Shown: piece after piece, positions 37,834-45,920 of the stretch
How positions within the stretch are numbered: the first letter of the stretch is position 1
How the letters are laid out: each line of letters begins with the position of its first letter
NCBI RefSeq assembly: GCF_002261475.1
Contig: NZ_NEVN01000006.1
Location: 62,001 to 126,000 of the forward strand
Direction of reading: 5' to 3'
Length of the DNA stretch: 64,000 bases
Origin: Bordetella genomosp. 5
GTDB lineage: Bacteria; Pseudomonadota; Gammaproteobacteria; Burkholderiales; Burkholderiaceae_B
Notes under the pieces: generated by a model
The model's database searches: none
Seen by the model: only the letters and a program-made list of their open reading frames with translations
Told to the model about the DNA's origin: nothing
Made by a program: the position numbers and the translations under genes

Positions 37834-38283
37834 TCAACCGGGGAAGGGGTCCGCGCCGCGCGGATCGCCAGCCTCGAACACATAACCGATTTGATCGGCC
37901 ACTTCGCGCAGGATGCCCTGTGCCAGGTTGAACGCCGTGTTGGCGGCCGGCACGCCGGCGTAGATCGCGTTTTGCAGCAGCACTTCCTTGAGCTCGGCGG
38001 GGCTCAGGCGCGAGTCGTCGGTGGCCGTCAGCGCGGCGCGCACGTGCAGTTCGAATTCTTCCCAGCGGGCCAGCGACAGCGTCACGGCCAGCACCATCAT
38101 GCGGCGCGGTTTGCGCGGCAGGCCGTCGCGGCTCCAGATGTCGTGCCAGGCATAGCGGGTGATCAGGTTCTGGTAGTCGGCGGTGAAACTGGTGGCGCGC
38201 GAAAGCGAGCGCTCGACCCATTCGTCGCCCAGCACGGCGCGGCGGTTGGCCAGGCCTTTGTCGAAATCGTCTTGACGGCTCAT
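37834..38283 (-). CDS. 4-carboxymuconolactone decarboxylase-like protein
   Basis: A 149-residue, all-helical protein with the PcaC pattern: RRAVLGDEWVERSL, then RWEEFELHVRAAL and KEVLLQNAIYAGVPAANTAF. PcaC decarboxylates 4-carboxymuconolactone in protocatechuate breakdown. No other pca genes are nearby; this one is the last gene of a CoA-ester catabolic operon, so a related but different substrate is possible. Start ATG 38283 is 73 bp after the Bug gene. Confidence 0.8.
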   Translation of the reverse strand: MSRQDDFDKGLANRRAVLGDEWVERSLSRATSFTADYQNLITRYAWHDIWSRDGLPRKPRRMMVLAVTLSLARWEEFELHVRAALTATDDSRLSPAELKEVLLQNAIYAGVPAANTAFNLAQGILREVADQIGYVFEAGDPRGADPFPG

Positions 38284-38356
38284 CGTGTGTCCAGTCGGTT
38301 GAGCGCCGGATTCGGGTTGCCCCAAGGCCGGCGCTCGATCGGGTCGATAGGCCCGA

Positions 38357-39331
38357 TCAGTTCACGTTGATGTTGTTGGCCTTGACCAGTTCGCCCCAAC
38401 GCACTTGTTCGTCGTTGACGAACTTGGTGAAGTCGGCCGAGCTGCTGCCCACGGCGGTCAGACCCAGCTTGCCCAGCTTTTCGCGGGTTTCCGGACGGGC
38501 CAGCGTCTTCTGGATCACTTCCTGCAGCTGCGTCACGACCTCGGGCGGCGTGCCGGCCGGCAGGAAGAAGCCGTTCCATTCCACCACGTCGAAGTTCTTG
38601 ATGCCGGCTTCGGCCACGGTAGGCACGTTCGGCAGTTCGGGCATGCGCTTGGACGACGACACGGCCAGGGCCTTGAGCTTGCCGGTCGTGACGTAGTTCA
38701 GGCTGGAGGCCGCGTTGGCGAAATAGACGTCGACCTGACCGCCCATCACGTCCACGATCGCGGGTGCGCCGCCCTTGTAGGGCACGTGCACGGCTTCGAT
38801 CTGGGCGTCCTTCTTCAGCAGCTCACCGGCCATCTGGGCCAGGCTGCCCGGACCATACGAGGCGTACGTGTAGCGGCTGGGGTTGGCCTTGGCGGCCTGG
38901 ATGAAGTCGGGCAGGGTGTTGAAGGCCGAGCCGGGGGCGGCGACCAGGATGTTCGGCACGCTGATGGCCTGCGACACGGGGATGAAATCCTTCTTCGCGT
39001 CGTAGGGCAGCTTGCGCAGCACCGGGTTGATCGCGAAGGCCGAGGCGTCGTACAGCACCGTGTAGCCGTCGGCCTTGGCGCGGGCCACGTAGGCGGCGCC
39101 GATCGAGCCGCTTGCGCCGCCCTTGTTTTCGATGACCACGCTCTGGCCCGAGACTTCGGCCATGCCTTGCGCAATGATGCGCGCGGCGTTGTCGGCGCCA
39201 CCGCCGGCGGCGTAGGGCACGACCACGGTGATGGGCTGCGTCGGGAAGCCGGCGGCGTGGGCGCTGCCCAGTGCGGCGAAGCCGAAGGTGGCGGCCAGAG
39301 CGGCGCGGATCAGGGTCGATTTTGTTTTCAT
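38357..39331 (-). CDS. Bug-family tripartite tricarboxylate receptor
   Basis: A 324-residue periplasmic binding protein. The signal peptide ends in GSAHAAG. The family pattern is clear: QPITVVVPYAAGGGADNAAR, ENKGGASGSIGAAYVARAKADG, VHVPYKGGAPAIVDVMGGQV and a terminal VNDEQVRWGELVKANNI. Bug proteins bind carboxylates and other small metabolites; in Bordetellae most copies lack adjacent TctAB transporters, as here. It lies within a putative catabolic operon, suggesting that it binds that operon's substrate. Confidence 0.92.
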   Translation of the reverse strand: MKTKSTLIRAALAATFGFAALGSAHAAGFPTQPITVVVPYAAGGGADNAARIIAQGMAEVSGQSVVIENKGGASGSIGAAYVARAKADGYTVLYDASAFAINPVLRKLPYDAKKDFIPVSQAISVPNILVAAPGSAFNTLPDFIQAAKANPSRYTYASYGPGSLAQMAGELLKKDAQIEAVHVPYKGGAPAIVDVMGGQVDVYFANAASSLNYVTTGKLKALAVSSSKRMPELPNVPTVAEAGIKNFDVVEWNGFFLPAGTPPEVVTQLQEVIQKTLARPETREKLGKLGLTAVGSSSADFTKFVNDEQVRWGELVKANNINVN

Positions 39332-39353
39332 GTCTACTCTCTTGCTCCCGTGC

Positions 39354-39363
39354 GGGGGGGGGG
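39354..39363. repeat. Ten-base G/C homopolymer in the leader of the Bug gene
   Basis: Ten consecutive G on the plus strand (C on the coding strand), starting 22 bp upstream of the Bug gene start and inside the 97-bp gap after the cyclase gene. Tracts of this kind are prone to slipped-strand mispairing. Confidence 0.9.
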
Positions 39364-39428
39364 TTGAAACTCGTTGGAATAATCGTGCTTCGCACGACTG
39401 TCTGGGTCTGGCCGCGAGGCCAGGGCAA

Positions 39429-40433
39429 TCAGACGGTCGCGATGGGGTTGACCGGCGCGCCGACTAGACCGGGCACATACATGGGTGCGGCGGTCAGGAA
39501 GAAGGCATGCCGGCCGTGCTGGCGCAGCCAATGCGCCAGCGGGGTCAGGTGCCAGAGCTCGCCCAGGGGCAGGCCCAGCTTGAACAGGCATTGCTCGTGC
39601 AAGGGCAGGAGCGCGCCGCGCTCGGCGGCGAGGCTGTGGTTGCGCAGCTCGACGGCGTGGTTGTCGGCCGCGATCGCCGCGATGCGGCTTTCTTTGATCC
39701 ACGCCAGCAGCGCGGCATCGTCGCCGTCGAGCGTGCAGCAGCTGGTTTTGAGCCGGTGCTGTTCGTCGTCGGCGAGCGTCAGGGCGAGGTCGGCCAGGCC
39801 GGTGTGCAGACACAGCACATCGCCCGGGCGCACCGTCACGCCGTCGGCCTGCATCACCGCCTGCAGATCGGCGAGGCCGATCTTGCGCTGCGCATCGCCG
39901 AAATGCGCGCGCAGGTCGACGAGCACGCCGCGGCCCTGGATGCCATGGCGCGCCATCGGTGCGATCGAGAGATCGCGCGTGCCGGTGAACCCTTCGCCGC
40001 CGGGCTCGCTGACCGTGAAGCCGTTGTAGCCGGTGGGGGCGGGCTCGCCGGTGCCATGCGCGTCGTAGAGCGAGCCGACGTGACCCAGCGCGTCCCATTG
40101 GGTCGAGTACTGCGGCGACAGCGTGATGCTGTCGTCGCTGATCACGTCGGTCGCGCCCGGCACGTCGTTGGCGAGCGGATAGCGGTACACCGGCACGCCG
40201 TTTTTCTCGGCGGGGCGGATCACGGGGCCCTTGCGGCGCGGGTTGAGCACCGGCGCGCGCGGCACCGTGAGCGGCAGGCTCAGCGAGAAAGACAGGCCCT
40301 CGCGCACTTCGGCGATGGCGGCCAGGCGCGTGGCCTTGTCCAGATGATTCAAGGTACCCAGCTGATCGTCGGGTCCGAAATCGCCCCAGTTCGAGCCTTC
40401 GGGGCGCTGGGTGTAGCGTGGCGTCTGGCTCAT
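39429..40433 (-). CDS. Cyclase-family (kynurenine formamidase-like) hydrolase
   Basis: A 334-residue member of the cyclase/KynB superfamily of metal-dependent amide and lactone hydrolases. The metal-binding region reads STQWDALGHVG (for the common HxGTHxDxPxH) near residue 110; other blocks are GRGVLVDLRAH, GDVLCLHTGL and an internal IAADNHAVE. The substitution at the first metal ligands is normal for the longer 'cyclase family' branch. Substrate unknown. Located 95 bp after the CoA-transferase gene. Confidence 0.8.
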   Translation of the reverse strand: MSQTPRYTQRPEGSNWGDFGPDDQLGTLNHLDKATRLAAIAEVREGLSFSLSLPLTVPRAPVLNPRRKGPVIRPAEKNGVPVYRYPLANDVPGATDVISDDSITLSPQYSTQWDALGHVGSLYDAHGTGEPAPTGYNGFTVSEPGGEGFTGTRDLSIAPMARHGIQGRGVLVDLRAHFGDAQRKIGLADLQAVMQADGVTVRPGDVLCLHTGLADLALTLADDEQHRLKTSCCTLDGDDAALLAWIKESRIAAIAADNHAVELRNHSLAAERGALLPLHEQCLFKLGLPLGELWHLTPLAHWLRQHGRHAFFLTAAPMYVPGLVGAPVNPIATV

Positions 40434-40528
40434 GGCCTGATCGTCTCCTGGCGCCGATTGGCCCGGCGCCGTTTGTTGTTAGTAGCCAGCCGCGTCTGGG
40501 CGCGGCCGGTGTCTCGTGCGAGCGGCGT

Positions 40529-41749
40529 CTAGCGCACCGCGTCGCGGATCATCAATGCATCGATCTCGATCGGGGCATAGCCCAGGTCGGCCAGGATGGC
40601 GCGGCTGTGTTCGCCGAGGCTCGGCGCTCCCTGGCGAGCCGGCGCCGCCGTGTCGCGCACCTTGCCGTCGGGCGCGAAGTGCGCCCATTGGGCCAGGCCG
40701 AGATAGTCGCCCGCCTGCGCGTTGTGCAGTGGCTGCATGAATCCCATGGCCTGGACCTGCGGGTGATCGAACATGTCTTCGACACGGTTGACCACGGCGC
40801 ACGGCACGCTTTGACCGAAGATCTCCGCCCACTCGGTGGCCGGCTTGCGGGCCAGCGCTTCGCGTACCAGCGGGATCAGCACATCTGCCTGTGCCGCGCG
40901 TTTCTTGACGGTATCGTAGTCAGGGTGCTCGGCCAAGGCTTCGAGGCCCAGATGGCCGCACAGCGAACGCCAGAAGTGCGGCGTGTTGGCCGAGATGTAG
41001 AGATGACCTTCCTGCGTGGGATGAATGCCGGTGATGCCGCCCGAGCGCATGTCGCGTTCGAGCTTGCGCGGTTCGCCCTCGGCCCACACCAGTCGCGCGG
41101 ACTGCATCGCCAGCGCGCTGCCGAGCAGCGACACTTCGATGGCCTGGCCGCGGCCGGTCTTTTCGCGTTGATAGAGCGCGGCGGCGACGCTGTTGGAGAT
41201 CAGCGCGGCGCCGTAGTAATCGACGACCGAGCCGTACAGGATCTCGGGCGGACCATCGGCCTTGGCCTGCGAGGCGCACATGCCGGTCATCGACTGCAGC
41301 ACCTGGTCGTAGCCGGCGTGCCCCGCCATCGGGCCGGCCATGCCATAGCCCGTCATGGCGCAATACACGAGACGCGGATTGATCGCCGACAGCGTGGCGA
41401 AGTCGATGCGCAGGCGCTCGGGCACGCCGGGGCGGAAGTTGTGCACCAGCACATCGGCCTCGCGCACCAGCCGCACCAGCACGTCGTAGCCGGCATCGTC
41501 CTTCAGGTTCAGGCACAGGCCGCGCTTGTTGCGGTTGATGCCCAGAAAGGCGCGGCTCTCCGTCGGCAGCGTCGACGGATACTTGCGCAGATTGTCCCCC
41601 TCGGGCGGCTCGATCTTGATGACTTCGGCGCCCATGTCGCCCAGCAGCGCGCAGCCATACGGGCCGGCGATGTAGGCGCTGAGGTCCAGGACTTTGATGC
41701 CGTCCAGGGGCAGGGGAGAAGCGAGGGGTGCGTCAGGCGATTGCGTCAT
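40529..41749 (-). CDS. CaiB/BaiF (class III) CoA-transferase
   Basis: A 406-residue family III CoA-transferase. N-terminal KVLDLSAYIAGPYGCALLGD, EVIKIEPPEGD and NKRGLCLNLK contact CoA; NPRLVYCAMTGYG, GRGQAIEVSLL and SGGITGIHPT follow. The probable catalytic aspartate is Asp177 in YGSVVDYYGAA. These enzymes move CoA between carboxylic acids. The neighbouring CitE-like lyase suggests activation of a hydroxy-dicarboxylate (malate or citramalate type) followed by cleavage. Confidence 0.9.
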   Translation of the reverse strand: MTQSPDAPLASPLPLDGIKVLDLSAYIAGPYGCALLGDMGAEVIKIEPPEGDNLRKYPSTLPTESRAFLGINRNKRGLCLNLKDDAGYDVLVRLVREADVLVHNFRPGVPERLRIDFATLSAINPRLVYCAMTGYGMAGPMAGHAGYDQVLQSMTGMCASQAKADGPPEILYGSVVDYYGAALISNSVAAALYQREKTGRGQAIEVSLLGSALAMQSARLVWAEGEPRKLERDMRSGGITGIHPTQEGHLYISANTPHFWRSLCGHLGLEALAEHPDYDTVKKRAAQADVLIPLVREALARKPATEWAEIFGQSVPCAVVNRVEDMFDHPQVQAMGFMQPLHNAQAGDYLGLAQWAHFAPDGKVRDTAAPARQGAPSLGEHSRAILADLGYAPIEIDALMIRDAVR

Positions 41750-41801
41750 GCGGTGTCAACTCGGTCTTGCGGAAATTCTTGGGAATGGCGCAGCGGGCGG
41801 C

Positions 41802-42632
41802 TCAGGCCGGACCGGCGGCCAGCAACACGTCCTGCGCGCGGCGCACGAACGGCGCGTCGATCATGCGGCCGTCGAGCACGAAGGCGCCGACGCCGGCATG
41901 CGCTTCGCTCGCGGCCACCACGCGGCGCGCTTCCTCGATTTCTTCGGCGGAGAAGCCGAAGGTCTCGTTGGCGATCGCGATCTGGCTCGGATGGATGCAG
42001 GACTTGCCCAGGAAGCCGATCGAACGCGCGAGCTGGGCTTCGGCGCGAAAACCGTCGGTGTCCTTCACGCGGGCATAGGCCGCGTCGAGCGCGAACTTGC
42101 CCGACGCACCGGCGGCCAGACGCACCGCCAACAGGATGGGACGCAGGATGTCCATGTCGTAACGCGCGATGCCGAGCGGCTCGAACAGGTCGGCCAGGCC
42201 CAGCTGCAGACCGCAGACGCGTTCATGCGCGGCGGCGAGTTCGGCGGCGCGGGCCAGGCCCTGCGGCGTCTCGACGTTCACCAGAAAGCGGCCCGTGAAA
42301 CCCGCGGCGCTGGCGCGCGTCACGGCGTCGCGCACGGAGGCGGCGCTTTCGGTCTTGGGAACGTTGAGGATGTCGAACGGCACCTGACCGAGCTCGGCCA
42401 GATCGTCCTGATAAAACGGGGTGTCGGAGGCGTTGATGCGGACGATAATTTTCTTGGCATGCTGGCCGGGCGTCTGCTGCCGCAGCCAGGCGGCGAGCGT
42501 GGCGCGCGCCTCGGCCTTGCGCTCGGGTGCGACGGCGTCTTCGAGATCGAAGGAAATCGCGTCCGCGGCGCTGGCCATGGCCTTATCGAAGAGCTCCGGA
42601 CGCGATGCCGGAACAAACAGCTTGCTTTTCAT
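41802..42632 (-). CDS. HpcH/CitE-family CoA-ester lyase
   Basis: A 276-residue TIM-barrel lyase of the citrate lyase beta / malyl-CoA lyase family. KSKLFVPASRPELFDKAMAS at the N-terminus, DAISFDLEDAV (Mg site Glu/Asp), IIVRINASDTPF (catalytic Arg), VNVETPQGLARAAELA and the terminal KSCIHPSQI block are present. It would cleave a 3-hydroxyacyl-CoA such as malyl- or citramalyl-CoA. First gene of the leftward five-gene operon, divergent from LysR. Confidence 0.88.
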   Translation of the reverse strand: MKSKLFVPASRPELFDKAMASAADAISFDLEDAVAPERKAEARATLAAWLRQQTPGQHAKKIIVRINASDTPFYQDDLAELGQVPFDILNVPKTESAASVRDAVTRASAAGFTGRFLVNVETPQGLARAAELAAAHERVCGLQLGLADLFEPLGIARYDMDILRPILLAVRLAAGASGKFALDAAYARVKDTDGFRAEAQLARSIGFLGKSCIHPSQIAIANETFGFSAEEIEEARRVVAASEAHAGVGAFVLDGRMIDAPFVRRAQDVLLAAGPA

Positions 42633-42700
42633 AGGTGTCTCCTGGGCCGGATTGTGGCGTGCCAGGCCGGCACCGTGGGCGAGCTCGGTTACGATTAAAC

Positions 42701-42715
42701 GATAGAATATCTATC
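42701..42715. promoter_or_regulatory. GATAG-AATAT-CTATC palindrome, likely LysR site
   Basis: A perfect 5-bp inverted repeat with 5-base spacer in the 86-bp gap between the divergent lyase and LysR genes. It ends 4 bases before the LysR start codon, so a bound regulator would block its own expression. Confidence 0.5.
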
Positions 42716-42718
42716 ATC

Positions 42719-43609
42719 ATGAACACCGATTTCCTTCAAACTCTGGTCGCCGTGGCCCGTCACGGCTCGATGGCGGAGGCCGCGCGCCGGCTGGGCCTCA
42801 CGCACGGCGCGGTGGCGCAACAGATCCGCGCGCTCGAGCAGGAGCTGGGCGCGCCGCTGGTCGCGCGGGCCGGCCGCACCGTCCATCTCACCGCCAAGGC
42901 GAGCGAACTGCTGGCGCCCGTGCAGGAGGTGCTGGCCAGCCTGGAACAGATCCGGTATCTGGCCCGCTCGGGCGAGGTGATGGGTGAGCTGCGGTTGGGT
43001 GCGGGCAATACCGCGCTGAATTCCGTGGTGCCGGCCATCCTGGAGCGGCTGGTGGCACGGCACCCGCTCGTAAACGTGGCGCTCACGCCCGGACACTCGG
43101 CGCGCTTCTATCCGGCCGTGGAGGCAGGGGAGCTCGACGCGGCCATCGCGCTCGAGGCGCCGTATCCCCTCGCCAAGAGCCTGGGCTGGCAGTTGCTGCG
43201 CGAAGAACCCTATGTGCTGGCCGTGGCGCCGCGTCTGGCCGGCCGCGATCCGCATGCGTTGCTGGCGAGCGAGCCCTTCATCCGCTACCAGCGCAACGAC
43301 TGGGGCGGGCGCCATGTGGACGATTATCTGCGGCGCGTGGGCATCGTGCCGCGCGACCGGTTCGAGCTCAACGCGATCGAGGCGATCGCCGTGATGGTGA
43401 GCCGGGACCTGGGCGTGGCCATCCTGCCGCTGTCGACCAATGACGCGATCCAGCGCATGGGCCTGGCGGTGATCCCGTTGCCCGCGCCGTGCGAGCCGCG
43501 CCGCTTCGGCCTGATCTGGCCGCGCGGCTCGTCGCGCGTGTCGCTGATCCAGGCCTTCCGCGATACGGCGATGGAAGAGTACGGCAAGCTGCCCGCGCCC
43601 TCGCTCTGA
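42719..43609 (+). CDS. LysR-family regulator of the CoA-ester operon
   Basis: A 296-residue LysR protein starting at ATG 42719 (TDFLQTLVAVARHGSMAEAA). The HTH is RRLGLTHGAVAQQIRALEQE and the effector domain begins near residue 90 (GELRLGAGNTALNSVVPAIL). It is divergent from the lyase / CoA-transferase / cyclase / Bug / PcaC-like operon and is presumably its activator; the palindrome at 42701 is the likely binding site. Confidence 0.9.
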   Translation: MNTDFLQTLVAVARHGSMAEAARRLGLTHGAVAQQIRALEQELGAPLVARAGRTVHLTAKASELLAPVQEVLASLEQIRYLARSGEVMGELRLGAGNTALNSVVPAILERLVARHPLVNVALTPGHSARFYPAVEAGELDAAIALEAPYPLAKSLGWQLLREEPYVLAVAPRLAGRDPHALLASEPFIRYQRNDWGGRHVDDYLRRVGIVPRDRFELNAIEAIAVMVSRDLGVAILPLSTNDAIQRMGLAVIPLPAPCEPRRFGLIWPRGSSRVSLIQAFRDTAMEEYGKLPAPSL

Positions 43610-43630
43610 CGCGCGGCGCGCGCCGGGGGT

Positions 43631-44254
43631 TCAGCCCAAGAGCAGCGAGACGCCGATCGCGGTCATGACGAGCGCGACCAGTCCGTCGAGCACGCGCCAG
43701 GCGGCCGGCCGCGCGAACCAGGGGCGCAGCAGCCGCGCGCCGTAACCCAGCGCGAAGAAGAACAGAAACGACGCGCAGGCCGCGCCGATGCCGAACGCGC
43801 GCCGGTGGTCGTCGTATTGGCTGGCGATGCTGCCGAGCAGCACGACCGTGTCCAGATAGACGTGCGGGTTGAGCCAGGTCAGGGCCAGGCAGGTGAGCAG
43901 CGTGGCGCGCAGGCTGGCGCTGCCGGTCTCGGCCGGGCGCAGCGCATCGTGGGCGCGCAGTGCCTGACGCAGGTTGCGCGCGGCATAGACGAACAGGAAC
44001 AGCGCGCCGCCGTAGCGCATCACGGGTTCGATCCAGGGCAGGCGCGTCGAGATCAGGCCGAAGCCCGAGACGCCCAGGCCGATCAGCGCGGCGTCCGACA
44101 CCGCGCAGGTGATGCACACCGCGAACACATGCTCGCGTCGCAGGCCCTGGCGCAGCACGAAGGCGTTCTGCGCGCCGATGGCGAGAATGAGGCTCAGGCT
44201 CAGCAGAAAGCCGGCGATGAGGGCGGGGCCGACGCCGGGTGCGAACAAGGACAT
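43631..44254 (-). CDS. LysE/ArgO-type amino-acid exporter
   Basis: A 207-residue inner-membrane protein with five to six helices. It has the LysE hallmark SLSLILAIGAQNAFVLRQGL near the N-terminus and a second conserved TWLNPHVYLDTVVLLGS. ArgO/LysE export basic amino acids. It converges with the LysR gene (21 bp) and is divergent from a DadA-like amino-acid oxidase, a plausible functional partner. Confidence 0.87.
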   Translation of the reverse strand: MSLFAPGVGPALIAGFLLSLSLILAIGAQNAFVLRQGLRREHVFAVCITCAVSDAALIGLGVSGFGLISTRLPWIEPVMRYGGALFLFVYAARNLRQALRAHDALRPAETGSASLRATLLTCLALTWLNPHVYLDTVVLLGSIASQYDDHRRAFGIGAACASFLFFFALGYGARLLRPWFARPAAWRVLDGLVALVMTAIGVSLLLG

Positions 44255-44445
44255 GGCGGATGCGACGACGATGATGGTGCGGAAAGGGCGCCTAGCCTAG
44301 CGATTCTGGTGCCGCCGCGCCACCGCGATCTGCTAATGCGGCATTAGCGCCCATGCCGTTGCGCCAACGGCGTCGGCTCGCTTTACAAGCCGATGCCGCC
44401 GTCGCAATATGGGTGCCTTTCCGAGACGCGCGGGAGCGGGTGTTC

Positions 44446-45783
44446 ATGGACTTGCAGGTCGATGCGGTGCAGGGCGCGGCAACACTGCCGGCGGCGGTGG
44501 ACGTGGTGGTCATCGGGGGCGGCATCATCGGCGTGAGCACCGCGCTCGCGCTGGCGCGGCGAGGCCATTCGGTGGCTGTGTGCGAGAAGGGGGCGGTGGC
44601 GCTCGAGCAGTCGAGCCGCAACTGGGGCTGGGTGCGCACCACGCGGCGCGATCTGCGCGAGTACGCGCTGGCCGCCGAAAGCCTGCGGCTGTGGCGCACG
44701 ATCGACCGCGATCTGGGCATCGATACCGGCTTCCGCGAATGCGGCATTCTCTACACCGCCGACGATGCGGCGCGCCTGCAGGAGCTCGAGACCTGGGTCG
44801 AGCGCGTGCGCGCCGAGTTCGGCGAGGTACCGACGCGATCCCTGAGCGGCGCCGAGGTCGATGCTCGCGTGCCGGGTTTCTCGCGCCGTTTCGCGGGCGG
44901 CATCCATACCCCCACCGATGGCTGTGCCGAACCGCAACGGGCCGTGCCGGCCATGGCGCGGGCGTTGGCCGGCCTGCCGGGCGCCCATGTGCTGACACGC
45001 TGCGCCGTGCGCGGCATCGACATGCAGGCCGGCCGCGTCGCCGGCGTCGTCACCGAGCGCGGCCGTATCGCCTGCGGCGCGGTGGTCGTGGCGGGCGGCG
45101 CCTGGTCGCGCTATTTCTGCAAGAGCCTGGGCATCGACCTGCCGCAGTTGCTCACGCGGGGCTCGGTCCTGCACACTCAGCCGCTCGCGGGCGGGCCGGA
45201 TGGCTGCGTCAGCACGCACGGCGTGGCGCTGCGCAAGCGCGCCGACGGCGGCTACACGCTGGCCTGGGGCATGCGCACCTATGCCGAGATCACGCCCGAC
45301 TGCTTCACACAGTTCATGCGCTTCGTGCCGGCCCTGCGCAGCACCTGGGGCAGTCTGCAACTGGCGGTCGGGCGGCGCTTTATCGACGAGTGGCGCCGGC
45401 CCGGGCGTTGGGATCTCGATGCGCCCACGGTGTTCGAAGCCGTGCGCACGCTCGATCCGCAGGCCCTGCCGGGCTATGTGGCGCCGCCCCTGGATAACTT
45501 CCGCAAGTTGCTGCCGCAACTATCCGACGCCCGCATCGCCACGCAGTGGGGGGGCTACATGGACGTCACGCCCGACGCGATTCCGGTGATCGGCCCGGCC
45601 GAGCGGGTGCCCGGTCTCTATATCGCCACCGGCTTCTCGGGTCATGGCTTCGGCATCGGGCCGGCCGCGGGCCACCTGATGGCGGACCTGGTGGCGAACG
45701 ACACGCCGCTGGTCGACCCGCATGCGTTCCGCCTGACGCGGTTTTTCGACGGCACGCCGATCCGGGTCGACGCGGGCTTCTGA
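44446..45783 (+). CDS. DadA-like FAD-dependent amine/amino-acid oxidoreductase
   Basis: A 445-residue DAO-family flavoprotein. The FAD motif is VVVIGGGIIGVSTALALA (about residues 17-34); WGWVRTTRRD, AVVVAGGAWSRYF and a C-terminal GLYIATGFSGHGFGIGPAAG follow. Family members oxidise D-amino acids, glycine, sarcosine or opines. ATG 44446 with GGAG upstream is chosen; an upstream in-frame start at 44353 has no such site. Monocistronic; divergent from LysE. Confidence 0.87.
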   Translation: MDLQVDAVQGAATLPAAVDVVVIGGGIIGVSTALALARRGHSVAVCEKGAVALEQSSRNWGWVRTTRRDLREYALAAESLRLWRTIDRDLGIDTGFRECGILYTADDAARLQELETWVERVRAEFGEVPTRSLSGAEVDARVPGFSRRFAGGIHTPTDGCAEPQRAVPAMARALAGLPGAHVLTRCAVRGIDMQAGRVAGVVTERGRIACGAVVVAGGAWSRYFCKSLGIDLPQLLTRGSVLHTQPLAGGPDGCVSTHGVALRKRADGGYTLAWGMRTYAEITPDCFTQFMRFVPALRSTWGSLQLAVGRRFIDEWRRPGRWDLDAPTVFEAVRTLDPQALPGYVAPPLDNFRKLLPQLSDARIATQWGGYMDVTPDAIPVIGPAERVPGLYIATGFSGHGFGIGPAAGHLMADLVANDTPLVDPHAFRLTRFFDGTPIRVDAGF

Positions 45784-45815
45784 GCCGGGCGCCGCTCGAC
45801 GCCGGGCGCAGCGGC

Positions 45816-45844
45816 GCATCGACGCCCGGGGCATCGACGCCCGG
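45816..45844. repeat. Tandem 15-bp repeat (two units)
   Basis: GCATCGACGCCCGG occurs at 45816-45829 and 45831-45844 in the gap between the oxidoreductase and the mechanosensitive channel gene. Non-coding; no function is apparent. Confidence 0.7.
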
Positions 45845-45920
45845 CGCGGCGGCGCCCCGTGCAAACGGGGCCAGGTCCGGAAATTGCTGCACCACGGAAG
45901 ACTTTTCCGCTGGAGCTGGC

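Noticed and set aside
40529-41749. Apparent loss of the catalytic aspartate of the class III CoA-transferase (SLLGSAL where SLLDxAL is common).
   Set aside because: The catalytic Asp of this family lies in the earlier GD..G-type motif; here Asp177 in YGSVVDYYGAA fits, so the enzyme is probably active.
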